From contig SGPM01000268.1 in NCBI GenBank assembly GCA_004802725.1, forward strand, positions 264 to 38,449: a stretch of DNA of 38,186 nucleotides, in the 5' to 3' direction. The stretch comes from Antrodiella citrinella (taxonomy: Eukaryota; Basidiomycota; Agaricomycetes; Polyporales; Steccherinaceae). Position numbers and translations under genes: made by a program. Shown piece by piece: positions 19,887-32,126 of this stretch. Within the stretch, counting starts at the first letter, position 1. Each line of letters begins with the position of its first letter. The notes beneath the pieces are model-generated. The model was given only the letters and a program-made list of their open reading frames with translations. It did not search any database and was not told the DNA's origin.

Positions 19887-20159
19887 GATGAGTTGAAGGT
19901 TAAAGACAAACCGAACACGTTTGACTCGGACGCGTCGCGAGGTTGCAACGCGTTGAACACGTGATCCAATTTCCACGTGTTTAAATCTAAAAGTGTACCC
20001 CACGGGGATGCTTAGTCATGCCGATTTAGCCTTGATGATTTGCCGCTCGCAGACACTTCACATTCGTCTGACTTTTGGTCTGACTCTCTATACCGTGGAC
20101 CCATTGCAACCTCCCCCTCCCATCTTTAGCCTTTCATTTCTTGTATAATTACGACCACC
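19887..20159. promoter_or_regulatory. Shared divergent promoter (coiled-coil gene / SNF1)
   Basis: 273 bp between two start codons facing away from each other. It contains two ACGCGT boxes (19930-19935 and 19948-19953) and two CACGTG boxes (19958-19963 and 19974-19979), all close to the coiled-coil gene. Near SNF1 there is a long pyrimidine-rich plus strand (about 20108-20142), common just upstream of fungal start sites. ACGCGT is the known core of fungal MBF (cell-cycle) sites and CACGTG of bHLH sites; binding here is not shown. Confidence 0.55.
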
Positions 20160-22424
<2,265 letters not shown>

Positions 22425-22704
22425 TCTTCAGGTCGTGTGTTCCGGTATGCCATTGTCGCTGTCCTATAATGTTGTTTGGTTGTTATGCTTTTGTCTACTG
22501 GATCTTCGCGTTGCTATCTTTGTGTTGTCGTTCTCGTTTCTCTACTGCTTTGGAATTAGAAGGTTCATTGTATACTAAAGCTAATAGGCCAACCATCTAT
22601 CTGTACATGCATACAATACGAATACGACTCGACGCATAACCTGTATCCTTCTTCTACGCCTCGATACAAATAATCACACAAACACAGCAAATACATACCA
22701 CATC
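22425..22704. other. Convergent 3' region of SNF1 and the AIG2-like gene
   Basis: 280 bp between two stop codons facing each other. It holds the 3' untranslated ends of both genes and no separate gene that I can see. The short spacing means their transcripts probably approach or overlap. Confidence 0.6.
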
Positions 22705-23466
22705 TTACCATTGCTGGCGTTGTAAGGTTCGGCCGTCAACGTCAGGGAACATCGTCGGGTCGAATCCACCCTCCGTCAATTCCTCGGCATACCCACACCA
22801 CACAAAGGTCCGGCCCACCGTCTCGTCTCTCCCCGCCTTGATCACACACTCGACCATCTCGTAATTTTCCCCTTCGTACCTCAACAACTTCGGGATATCC
22901 TCTTCCGTGCCCCAATATGCCATGCCGACGACAGGGTCACAGCTGCCAGCTGTGGTAGTAATCACTTCTCCTTCGTCCGTATTTCCGGCAGTAGTGTGCA
23001 GGGAACTTGAGGAACTCGAGCTGCCCCTGTTCAGGCGGTTCTTCACCTTCGCAGCCACGCTCGAGATGACGGTCGTAGGCGTCGGCGGCCGCTGCGGTGG
23101 TTGTTTCTTGTATGCATGCCCCGGTCGGATGAGCGCAGGGTACGGCCCCCACATCTTTATGCTAAATCCCTTGATGCTCGCGGGTAAGAGGATGGGGGCT
23201 TCATTGAGTCCGAGCACCCGTTGGAGGACGTGCGGGAGCGAGAGCGTTCCGTAGAAGAACAAGAGGCACGGCGAGCGGTTCGTTAGGTAGCTGGAAAGGT
23301 GGTTGGATGAGATGGGTGAGATGAATATGTTGCTGCCTTCGACGATGGAGCTGGGGAGGTTGATCCGCTCTGACAGAGAGGTGGAATGGGGTATTTCGGT
23401 GCCCCAGTCAGGAAAGAAATCATCGTCGGCTGGGAGGGTCTTATTCTGAGAGGTCTGAGAAGTCAT
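22705..23466 (-). CDS. AIG2-like / gamma-glutamylcyclotransferase-fold protein (253 aa)
   Basis: Single coding exon. The fold is marked by LLFFYGTLSLPHVLQRVLG (about residues 64-82), where YGTL forms the substrate-binding loop of gamma-glutamylcyclotransferases and AIG2 proteins. CDPVVGMAYWG follows later, and LLRYEGENYEMVEC contains the Glu expected to act as catalytic acid/base. Known members break down gamma-glutamyl peptides or repair modified amines; the substrate here cannot be told. Between the YGTL loop and the second half lies an insertion of about 60 residues, rich in Pro, Thr and a Ser7 run, that looks disordered. I chose the ATG at 23466: immediately upstream is a splice acceptor, and the frame across that splice meets a stop. 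No signal peptide. It is convergent with SNF1 and downstream of the carboxypeptidase gene on the same strand. Confidence 0.82.
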   Translation of the reverse strand: MTSQTSQNKTLPADDDFFPDWGTEIPHSTSLSERINLPSSIVEGSNIFISPISSNHLSSYLTNRSPCLLFFYGTLSLPHVLQRVLGLNEAPILLPASIKGFSIKMWGPYPALIRPGHAYKKQPPQRPPTPTTVISSVAAKVKNRLNRGSSSSSSSLHTTAGNTDEGEVITTTAGSCDPVVGMAYWGTEEDIPKLLRYEGENYEMVECVIKAGRDETVGRTFVWCGYAEELTEGGFDPTMFPDVDGRTLQRQQW

Positions 23467-24246
23467 AGGTGCATTATACCTGTGCAATTGTGAAGTACTA
23501 TTAGTATGTTGTGTCAAGTGGTGAATGGGAGATACGCACGTCCGGGTCGTAAGTCGTCTTCAAGGTGGTGAGCGGAAGACTCGGAGAACAACAGCGAACG
23601 CCTGTGATCGGCATTCACATGCACAGCTTGCAACGTTTCAGCTGTCTTGAACACGAAATGAGTGCATCCCTTGCTTTCATTGACAGTAGCAAGAAAGTAG
23701 GCTGTCATTTGAAACTGTACAAACAGAGTAAATGACCACAAAACGAGACCATCGTCTACGGTGCATAAGAGTAGCCCAGAAGGCACCCCAACCGCAGTCG
23801 ATGAGAATAAAAGCAACAGAAGGACCATACCGACGAGCCCATCCAAAAAGGTCTGTACGAACAACCGGCTCTGCACCTCCAGCCACGTAAAGAATCGACC
23901 GAGAAGGAGCGGTGACAAAGTCGAGCACTAAGATATCCGAGTCCATATCCGCCCAGTAATGGCACAGACCAGCCGTGTGCATGCGAACATGCGGCGGAGG
24001 AGGTCTGCAATTTGACTGAAGGTGCGTTGGAAAGAAAAAGAGTTGCTCGTCGGCTACGTCTTTTGTACTCGCAGCGACTGGCTTACGTAGTGATGCTTAC
24101 GGTACTGACCTTGTCATAACGATCCTGATGGATTTCTGCAACTTAGGAGTTGGAACCACATAGCGATGTGTAACATTGTAGACAATATTCTAGGTATTGT
24201 ACATATCGAGTTGTTTATATTGACAAAACTTGACAAAACTTCATGT
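23467..24246 (-). other. Leader with 5'-UTR intron and spacer to the carboxypeptidase gene
   Basis: A clear intron lies at 23539-23480 (minus): donor GTGCGT, branch TACTAAT, acceptor CACAG, 60 nt, ending 13 bases before the ATG at 23466. The exon before it cannot extend the protein because the matching frame meets TGA within a few codons, so it is read as a 5'-UTR exon. Further up (about 23680-24010) all three minus frames are open for roughly 160 bp and encode hydrophobic stretches. A separate small gene is possible but I cannot build a model for it. The leftmost-transcribed part is the carboxypeptidase 3' end. Confidence 0.55.
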
Positions 24247-26243
24247 TCAAGCCATACCGGCGAAGGGAACGGATAGCATGGAAGCAGTCGCAGTTGCGTT
24301 CAAGGAAAGAGGCACATCCATGACCCAACGAGTGAACAAATCCTGAGCAGCTTCAGGTTGGTCGAAAGGAACCATGTGACTGAGGGGCAAGGTTCAGCGA
24401 TGATGGTTTCATGAATGAAGATCAGCTACTCACCCAGCGTCGTACACTTGCACGAACGTGACGTTGCCCGCGGTGAAGCCATCACCACCAGCACTCCTCA
24501 CTTCACCAGCGACCTTGCCAGTGTTGAGCGTGACCCAAGGTGTGGGCTTCGTCTTCACGAACTCCGCATGGTAGGAGTGTTCCAGGTTGGTGACCCACGC
24601 CTCATTACCCTACAAAGGAACGGTATTAGCACTCATAATGTGACGCTGTTGCAAGGGTTTTCTTACAATGAAGTTGCACATGGCGTCGGCATTTCCAGCG
24701 TATACCAGTAGTCTGATACCATCGTCAATGAGAGGTCCGAGAAGGATAGCTCTGTTCCTCATGGCGTCGCCTTGTCCAAAGAATGCTTGGTTCACGTTCA
24801 TGTTGCAAGACTGGAAGTCAACCTGGGCGGGAACACCAAGTGTCTTCTTAGTGGAGGCGTCGTTGAGGAATGTCTCGATCCAAGTCATCTCCTTGTAGCA
24901 AAGGTCTCCGTCCTTTGAACGATCACTAGACACTCGATCAGAGAGTGGTTCTCAAACAGTAACTAATCAGTGCTCACCATTTCTTGCGAACATCGTATGG
25001 GTTCAGGCCAGTCTCTGTATCATGCAACATACGATTGTTAATCAGTATGTCCGTGATATGATTTCAGGGCACCCACGTTGTAGAGGACCCATAATCTGGC
25101 TGTAGCAATAGACAGTAGCGGGAACGCAGGTGAACTTCGAGTCATAGCTATAGCATCCCTGGATCAACCGCTGGCAAGTCGGAACCTTGCTCCTCATTGC
25201 AGTGCACTGCGGACCATCGGGATCGTCGTAGACTGGGAAGGGTCCATTACAGAGATATTCGGGGACTGAAGCCATTTGAGTACGGGGTTCGGTTTGACCG
25301 TTCGCGAGAATCACACTGGCGAGGTTGATGTGTGCAGGAGGCGGGGTAGGGGCAAAGGAGGCGGACTTGAGCTCGAGGTTCTTCTTGTGAATCACAGATG
25401 CGATTTGGGGCGCGTAGGCTCCGCCATAGCTCTCCGCAGCGACGTGGAACGGCAAGGAGGCGTACTTATCGTACCGTGAGAAGAAGAGCTGGAGGAAAGC
25501 GTACACGTCCTCAGCGGCCACTGGCGTGTTGTTCACGCCGGAGCCATCGGAGGAGTATGAGTAGCCAACGTTCACGGGCTGGTCAAGGAAGATCATGCTC
25601 GAGTGAGCGGTCCAGCTATGCTTGTTGTAAGTGACATTATTGCCGTTGTCGGAGACGCGACAAGGTCCATTCTCGAAGAGGGCTCCGGTCATAGAGCTAC
25701 ATCCCGGTCCTCCGTTCAACCAGAGGGTTACAGGCGCGGTCTGTGGTGCGTTCCTTGCCTCGAAGAACCTGAACAGTGGACTTCAGTGTCTACAGACGCG
25801 TCAATGCCGATGTAGGATCACTAACCAGAAGTATAGATGCTTCCCATCCGAGATATCCAAATACCCTGAATGCTGCTTCACGTTTGGGTCACAGATATTG
25901 GGATCAGTGACTCTCAGTTGGTGATCAGGGAAGCTGGGAGATGTGACGACCTCATCTAAATCATAGACGTGTTACCATGTGTACATATGAAACTAGGTCG
26001 TAACTTACAAACAAGCCCGTTCTGTTTCACGAAATCCTTTCCACCGGCAACCCACTGCTCGACCTTCTCTTGCGAATCGTGGAGAAATTTCTGTGCTTGA
26101 CCAAGGCCACTGTGGAGTCCTTCACGTAAGACGTCCTCAAGACCGAGACCTTCGAGTTCACTGAGGATTGCTTGGAACTCAGGCGCAGGCGAGGCCCAGA
26201 TAGTAGGTAGAAGTGACGCGAGTAGCACGAAGGACGACCTCAT
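24247..26243 (-). CDS. Serine carboxypeptidase, family S10, carboxypeptidase Y-like (553 aa)
   Basis: Secretory-pathway peptidase that removes C-terminal amino acids at acid pH in the vacuole or outside the cell. Exons: 26243-26009, 25955-25826, 25768-25077, 25014-24978, 24925-24667, 24609-24434, 24379-24247; introns of 52-62 nt; stop TGA 24249-24247. A signal peptide (MRSSFVLLASLLPTIWA) is followed by a propeptide-like segment to about residue 80. The mature domain has the substrate block WLNGGPGCSS (138-147), nucleophile Ser235 in AAESYGG, Asp445 in VYAGNADAMCN and His511 in DAGHMVPFDQP, completing the triad. Several Cys residues and N-glycosylation sites (for example NVTY) fit a secreted enzyme. 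I chose the ATG at 26243. Exon 4 is only 37 nt. No vacuolar QRPL-type signal was recognised, so vacuole versus secretion is open. Confidence 0.95.
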
Positions 26244-27056
26244 CGTGGACAACAGAGAGGCTCGAGAGAGTTATAGTCGATGGAGCCTGCTGAGACAATC
26301 CCAACCTCGGATATTTGCTTGTGTTTGTATTGTGTCCCTTTTTAGAAACTACGAGCCTTATAAGGCAGCCCGCCTTCCCGATATAGGCTAACACATAATT
26401 AAAGACAACTCATGAACGTATACATTGCGAATTGGTGCTTTATCTATCGAGTTGTAGTACTGTACAATTATGGTTGTGAGTCTGTGCGACGACGGTTCAG
26501 TTTTGAGTACAAAGGAGTGCGAGGAATGCGAATGATCGTAGGTATCTATGAGCGAAAGATCGGCGATAAACAAGTGGGCGAAGTACAGAGTCCCAGCAAT
26601 GCAGAACAGTCGAAAAGGGTAAGAATTGACACAACAGAAGCAGATGCAACTGTCAAAGGGATTGATGCGAACGAAGAGCTGAAGCGAAGGCATAATAAAT
26701 GCGGCACAAGAAAATGCAGGGAGAATGCTGGTTGAGATGGTGAAGAGTCCGTGGCGCACGCAACGACAGGCATGGCCAGTGATACAGGAATGGCCTCGAT
26801 GTTGGATCTGGAATAAATACGATACGGATAATGTAGAGCGATACTTGACTTTGATCGTGTTGATTACTGGTGTCGATATGGAACGAAGGTGAGACCGTCG
26901 ATGGAGTACACAATAGGAGGATTTGCCGACTGAAAGATCGTCCGGTAGTTGGATGCGAGTGAAGTGGTTTTGATGCAGTGAATGAGGAAAGATGAGATAA
27001 GCCGCAAAGATAACCATGGATAATGTCGCGTAGGACGAAGCAGATGCTGAGATGTT
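26244..27056 (-). other. Upstream region of the carboxypeptidase gene and 3' region of the PUF gene
   Basis: 813 bp. A TTATAA-type element (CCTTATAAGG near 26357-26366) lies roughly 115 bp upstream of the carboxypeptidase ATG. An open minus frame covers 26388-27017 but starts inside the PUF 3' region, is rich in Ser, His, Cys and Leu, and resembles nothing known; I treat it as untranslated sequence. I saw no TGTANATA-type PUF site on the transcript strand in the part I read. Confidence 0.45.
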
Positions 27057-29661
27057 CTAGTAACCGTAGTATGCACGCTGTGAAAGGAGCTCAGAGGGAA
27101 GTAGTTGCTTCGAATGATGATCGTGGCATACCATTCTGTCACTAAGAGACGGTCAGAGAAATCAGGGAAGGCGTCTTAGACAGCACGTACAATAGCCAGA
27201 TGACCTTGGAACCAGTCTTGCATCCGCGGAGCGTCACGATGTGGCCTCGAATGGACTCGTACAAGAGTGCGCGTTGATCCTTGTCGGCCTATCAAAACAA
27301 GCCCCAGGATTAGTCGGATGACAAAGACGACGGACAATCTATGTCACATACGTTTGGCAACACAGCAGCAATCAATTGACTACCCGTAGCAGACAGCGCT
27401 AGATCAACGATCATGGCACGCCGGGCTCTGGAATATTGACGTTCAACATAAGTCACAAGGGGGCATAAAGTGACATCCTTACCCTCTGGCTGGCTCACAC
27501 ATGCGTTTGATGACACGGTTGAGAGTATCCTTGCCACCTTCTTTCAGAGCTTTCGTCACAGATTTCGCGCCCTGTTCGCTCGTGGAATACTCGAGGAGAC
27601 CAGAGACGAGATGATCCAAAGCCATAGAGCGGTGTTTATCGGAACCGTGCTCGAGGACTAGACAGAGTTTTGATGAGAAACACGAGACGGATAGTGAGGA
27701 CTCGAAGCGGAAAACACGAACTGTGTTGAATACAGTAAGACCCCCACTGATTCTTCGCCACCTCACCAAATACAACGGGACCTTGGTTGAGCAGCTCATC
27801 TACGATACCGTCTTTAGCGGACTCTTCAAGGTTCTCGAAAGCATGCTACAGCAAAATCAGTGTGAAGGTCAACTCTGATTACAATATGCACTCACCTGAA
27901 CAACAAGAGACCCCGTCTCGTGGCAGGCTAAGGACGCCCATTTGCCCTTCAGTGAGTTGTTGACACTTCAAAACATTTAGACAATTAGCGAGTATCGCAG
28001 TACTTAGGAAGTAGACATACTATTCAAAGATTGGCGGGGCAGGCAGGGACCACGTCAGCTCCATGATCTGACGAGCCCGATAAGCAACGATCAGACAACG
28101 CAAGCAGAGAAGTACACACCTTGCTCCAGACGTGGGAGGCGTGCTTATTGACGAGGGTCTGTGCAGGATCGCCGAGGAGTAGTTCAGAGACGATCACAAG
28201 CCTGATGTCTTCCTCGCAGTCAAGAGCCTTCTGGAGAACGTGGCACCCATAGCAATTGGTCGCAAGATCAACGACGCGACCTCTGTCGGTCCAATGATGA
28301 GCAACGTGATCACGGTAAGCGTTCTGCGATGCCTCACCTCATGCAATGGACAATCTTGCGCTGTTCGTCCATGCTGGCAGTTGCTTCCAAACACCTTTGC
28401 ACAGCCCAGTTGCCGAAGCTGGGTCGACATTAGCTTCATTAGATAAGATGCAGAGCGAAATGACCGCTTACCGATGTGCCATCATTTCGTACCCGCGCTC
28501 ACAAATGGCATCCACAATCTTGGCGCGTTCTTCGGTATCCGCAACCTTCAATTTTTGCTGGAGGAAAATCGATGCCTGTTGGTCGGAAGACTTGATGATT
28601 CTTGATACGAACAAGGCGTACGGTGGGGTCGACGAAGGATGCAGGAGAGACAAAAAGTTGATGGGCTTTGCAGACGGTAAATGTTCATTGTACGCGAAAG
28701 CTTAAAATAAACCTCACCTCGTGAGCCTGGGACGGACTCTGCAGAGAATTTCCTCGGAAAGACCGATGAGGCTGGTCCTGCGGAGCAGCATCGTTGACGC
28801 GTCGCTCGTCGGGCTTCAACCATTCGGACGACGTGCGGAAGCGTTGAGGTCCCCAGGAGAAGGGAGAAGTGGGCGCCGATTCAACGCGAGAGTGACTTGC
28901 GGGTCGAAGCATCGGCGGGGGAGCTTGGGAACTGGGAGCAGGGGTAGGGCGGGCGGAGAAAGGTTCAAAGAGCGGGAACGCATGAGAGTCGGCTGGGAAG
29001 CGGTCTGTCTGGTGCAAAAACCGATCTCCACCCGTCATCTCACCATAGCGATGAGAGATACCGGTCTCAAACAACAACCCGTTAGGTTGAGTCTGGTAGA
29101 CGGGGCCACTGTCGAAGCCAGACTTGATGTCGAATCCTTTGGCTGGAGAGTCAATCGGAGTCAGGAGAGCGGAGGTGGTGGAGATGGGAGATACATCGGG
29201 AGATGCAGCTGAGGTCGCAAATCCGATGTGAGTGTTGATGTTGAAAGGATCGGGAGAGAGATTCAGGTGACGTAGCATCTGCTCTACTTGCTGTCGTACA
29301 TTTTATTGACATATAGCGACAGGTAAGATGCATATATGCGTACCATTGCATCGTAGTCGATGTTTTTCTTGCGACCGTCGCCGATGGCGCCGACATCCTT
29401 TTTGCGATTACCGACGAAGCCGACGGGGCCAAAGACATCTTCTCCGCCCTTGTTAACGGGAAACGAGATGGTGCGCCTGGGATCAGGACGGACACCGTCG
29501 TTGTGTCCGTGATCGACCCTGCTGATGGAGTCGATGGCGCGAGACCAGGCGGTCTCCGACGGCTGTGGCTGCGGTGCCCATATGGATGCCGCCGTCGAGT
29601 GCCTGGAAGACGGCGCGTCGAAGAGAGGGACGAAAGGCTTCTGAGCGACAGTGGGATCCAT
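27057..29661 (-). CDS. PUF/Pumilio-family RNA-binding protein (649 aa)
   Basis: Cytoplasmic RNA-binding protein that recognises 3'-UTR motifs and lowers mRNA stability or translation. Thirteen exons: 29661-29344, 29290-28718, 28665-28472, 28418-28338, 28282-28120, 28067-28021, 27965-27896, 27845-27722, 27657-27483, 27427-27352, 27288-27191, 27141-27132, 27077-27057; introns of 50-64 nt; stop TAG 27059-27057. Residues 1-297 are Pro/Ser-rich and look disordered. PUF repeats fill about 300-640, with cores such as RFGNWAVQRCLE, CYGCHVLQKALD, ASHVWSKI, ETGSLVVQHAFE, WGSYCIQHI, EQGAKSVTKAL, ATGSQLIAAVL and CKTGSKVIWLF, followed by a conserved FDRMRAYYGY end. I see no RRM, unlike yeast Jsn1. Exon 12 is 10 nt; the intron after it is 54 nt and stop-free, so a retained form with an 18-residue insert is possible. 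Confidence 0.92.
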
Positions 29662-31370
29662 TGAGAAAGACGTGGGGATGATGGTGGGATGGAGACAAGG
29701 ATGGCTGGAGGAGTTGACGAGACTTTATACGTGGATCAATGCCAACTGTGACGAACGAGAAGACGACAGGGCTCCCGACAGTGACCAACCCAGATACCAT
29801 CTTTGGACGGAGTGAATCCATAAGAGGAAGCTTCCTGCTCTATTGCACGCCACAAATTGTCACGGAAAACATATCGTTTCGGATGAATATGGTCACTGAA
29901 TGGTTTGTCACGTCAACGAGCTAGCATCGAAGCACGTCCGGCATGATCCACACCGCTCGATAGCACGCGGCAGCGGCGGTACGGGCTTCTTCCATCCTAA
30001 ACAGAGCTAAATGCCTGGCACCTCCAAACCCCGCTGGGAAGCGTCAATCGTCTTGGCAAGCCTGTGCGCACCGTGGATCCTCCACTTCGTCAGACTTGAA
30101 CACCCGAACAGCTGAGGGATTCGGCGTTGTACAGTCGTCGAGCATACCATCGGGTACGACAGGATCGTCGCCGAGCGCGGGACAAGTGACTGAGGTATAG
30201 TTTGAGCTGTGTCGCAGAAAGGCCACGTCGGAAACGAAAGTGACCCACTTGACAGGTTCCAACTTTATCACGATATGTATGTTGGTCGCCATCGCTTCTA
30301 TCACCTGTATTCAGACCTCGGGAGGTCCGAGGGCGATGTTTTTGTGACGACCAGTTCCAATGCGAGTGCTTAAGATGAGGTTTCGACATCCAAGCCTATC
30401 GGTGATGTTGAACCGGTAAGTCCTCAGTCAAACGTTTGTGGACCAGGACAACCGTGACAGTCCAGATCGCGATCGACCTACCACGCGACATAAGCGCCCA
30501 CAAAATTCTTGCTTTAGGCTTGGCACCGACTCTCCGGGCCTGTGCTTGTGGCGAACGACTGGCAGAACTACATCTATGCTCTTTCCGCCGGCGCAAGATA
30601 CGACTACAGTACCATGACCGTCGTCGACGCCGTGTTAAGGCTCGAATTCGGACCTGCGGCTCCCACTGCTGGCAGCGACGTTTGAGTGTGTGCTTTGCCA
30701 AATCTGCTCAGCATCGAGACTAGTACGTCTTCAACCTAATCATGACTGTACACTGGCAGTGAACAGGGCCAACTGTCTAACCTTGTCGTTTCACGCCTGA
30801 CAGATATGTTCAGTTATTACCGGTTTTCTACCAGAGTGTCCCATGTGCAAACGCGCTGCGTAGTCTCCAACTGAGTTGAGAACATGTTGACTTCTACCGC
30901 GACGATCATCGCCATCCGGTATACCATGCTCCACCGTCCGGCGTTTCGATGCCCCCCTTGCATCGGATACATCTAGGCAGTCTGCGGCAGGAAAAGGTTC
31001 CGAACTTCCACTCCACCGCTCTTAGTTCACAGTAGAAGACGGTGGATGCTGCCAGAACGACTGCGGTCACTAACGTGGCAAAGGTGAGTTCCAAATCGTG
31101 CAAAACAAGCATCTCGTTAATTCCCAGTTCTCAGAGCTTGAGATACGTGGCGAAACTGAAAAGTGCAAACGCGCATGAAGTTGTACTTTGACGACCTGCG
31201 CAAGTACAAGGGTCATAGTATGTACATGGTATAAAGGTGTAGTGGTATCATGCCCATTCCCAAAGCCTTGAAAAAAACAGGAAAATGCAGAGTCTCTTGA
31301 AACCGAATGAAAACGTGCTTAGCACGGTACACGCGTAAATCGCGTGAAGTGGAAAACGACAAGCAAAAAA
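29662..31370. other. Intergenic region, no gene supported
   Basis: 1.7 kb between the PUF gene start and the end of the next minus-strand gene. It holds the PUF promoter. Open minus frames at 30044-30304 (ending CAQACQDD) and 30906-31112 (with a hydrophobic segment TLVTAVVLAASTVFY) look mildly protein-like, but I could not join them with in-frame splice sites. No RNA gene or repeat was seen. Confidence 0.4.
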
Positions 31371-32126
31371 TCAGAACCCGCCCAAGCATCCCTCGTCAAG
31401 ATGAGGACTGAACTGCGGACTGCTGAACCCAGCCACTCGCTTCATTGAAGCTTGGTGTGCCATCCGCTTCAGACTCGGTCTCTGTCTCATCCCCTCCGGC
31501 GGCATCTCCCAAGGACGACCATCCCTTCGCGTGCTGCTCACCGTGTATACGGGAGCCTGAGTGGCGTACACATCGGAAAGGATAGGGACCTCTTCACAAT
31601 CCCTCTTCACACTCCACGGCACTCCGGATGACGAGGAGTGGTCGGGAGGCGTGACGACGTCGTCTTCCTCGGAGGACGGGGAGACGTCATGAACGAGGGC
31701 GGGCGGCTTGAGGCTCGGTGGCGCGGCAGACCCGAGTGGTGGTTCTGGCTCGCAAGCCTCGTATGCGCGAGGATGGAAGTAGCTGCCCTTGACGGGTCGG
31801 CTCTGACTCTGACTGCGACTCCGGTCTCTGGACGTCGACCTCCCGCGCCGCTCAGTATGCTCGATCTCGAATTCAGCCGGAGGGGAAGACTCCATCTTCC
31901 GTCCGTGTCTGAGCTCGCATATGTTTGGCGAGACGAGTATGGGTTTGCGATCGTATGTCGCAGGGGAGTATACGGCGTGGGTGGATGTGAGACCGGGAGT
32001 GGATGGGAAGTGGACGTGTGGCGTCGATATTGGACCGCAGGCTGAGAAAGGGAGTGGGTTGGTGATTTGCTTGGTAGGTGAAAGGTCTCGTTTCAGGATG
32101 GGACGTGGGCCATTATGAGAAGACAT
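31371..32126 (-). CDS. Disordered conserved-looking protein, single exon (251 aa)
   Basis: Function unknown. Intron-free frame from the ATG at 32126 to TGA 31373-31371. The N-terminal part has RPILKRDLSPTKQ, then CGPISTPHVHFPSTPGLTST and VYSPATYDRKPILVSPNIC; I recall similar short blocks (PHVHFPPTP, YDR.PI.VSPN) from uncharacterised basidiomycete proteins, which a search should confirm. The middle has an Arg/Ser stretch (GRSTSRDRSRSQSQSR) resembling SR-kinase targets, an FHPRAYEACEPEPP block and an acidic SSEEDD patch; the C-terminus is basic (RQRPSLKRMAHQASMKR). No membrane segment, signal peptide or enzyme motif. Coding rather than chance openness is supported by the length in an intron-rich genome and by the ordered, biased composition. 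Confidence 0.7.
   Translation of the reverse strand: MSSHNGPRPILKRDLSPTKQITNPLPFSACGPISTPHVHFPSTPGLTSTHAVYSPATYDRKPILVSPNICELRHGRKMESSPPAEFEIEHTERRGRSTSRDRSRSQSQSRPVKGSYFHPRAYEACEPEPPLGSAAPPSLKPPALVHDVSPSSEEDDVVTPPDHSSSSGVPWSVKRDCEEVPILSDVYATQAPVYTVSSTRRDGRPWEMPPEGMRQRPSLKRMAHQASMKRVAGFSSPQFSPHLDEGCLGGF

Noticed and set aside
19887..20003. Upstream ATG at 20003 as start of the coiled-coil protein
   Set aside because: The extra 39 residues are Arg/Val-rich, unlike the rest, and are encoded by the segment holding the ACGCGT and CACGTG boxes.
26388..27017. Minus open frame of 209 codons between the PUF and carboxypeptidase genes
   Set aside because: Composition is Ser/His/Cys/Leu-rich, no domain is recognised, the start has no support, and it lies directly behind the PUF stop codon; more likely 3' untranslated sequence.
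30044..30304. Minus frame with a protein-like acidic C-terminus, possible last exon of a small gene
   Set aside because: The candidate acceptor just upstream leads to a stop or a wrong phase with every donor I tried, so no model could be supported.
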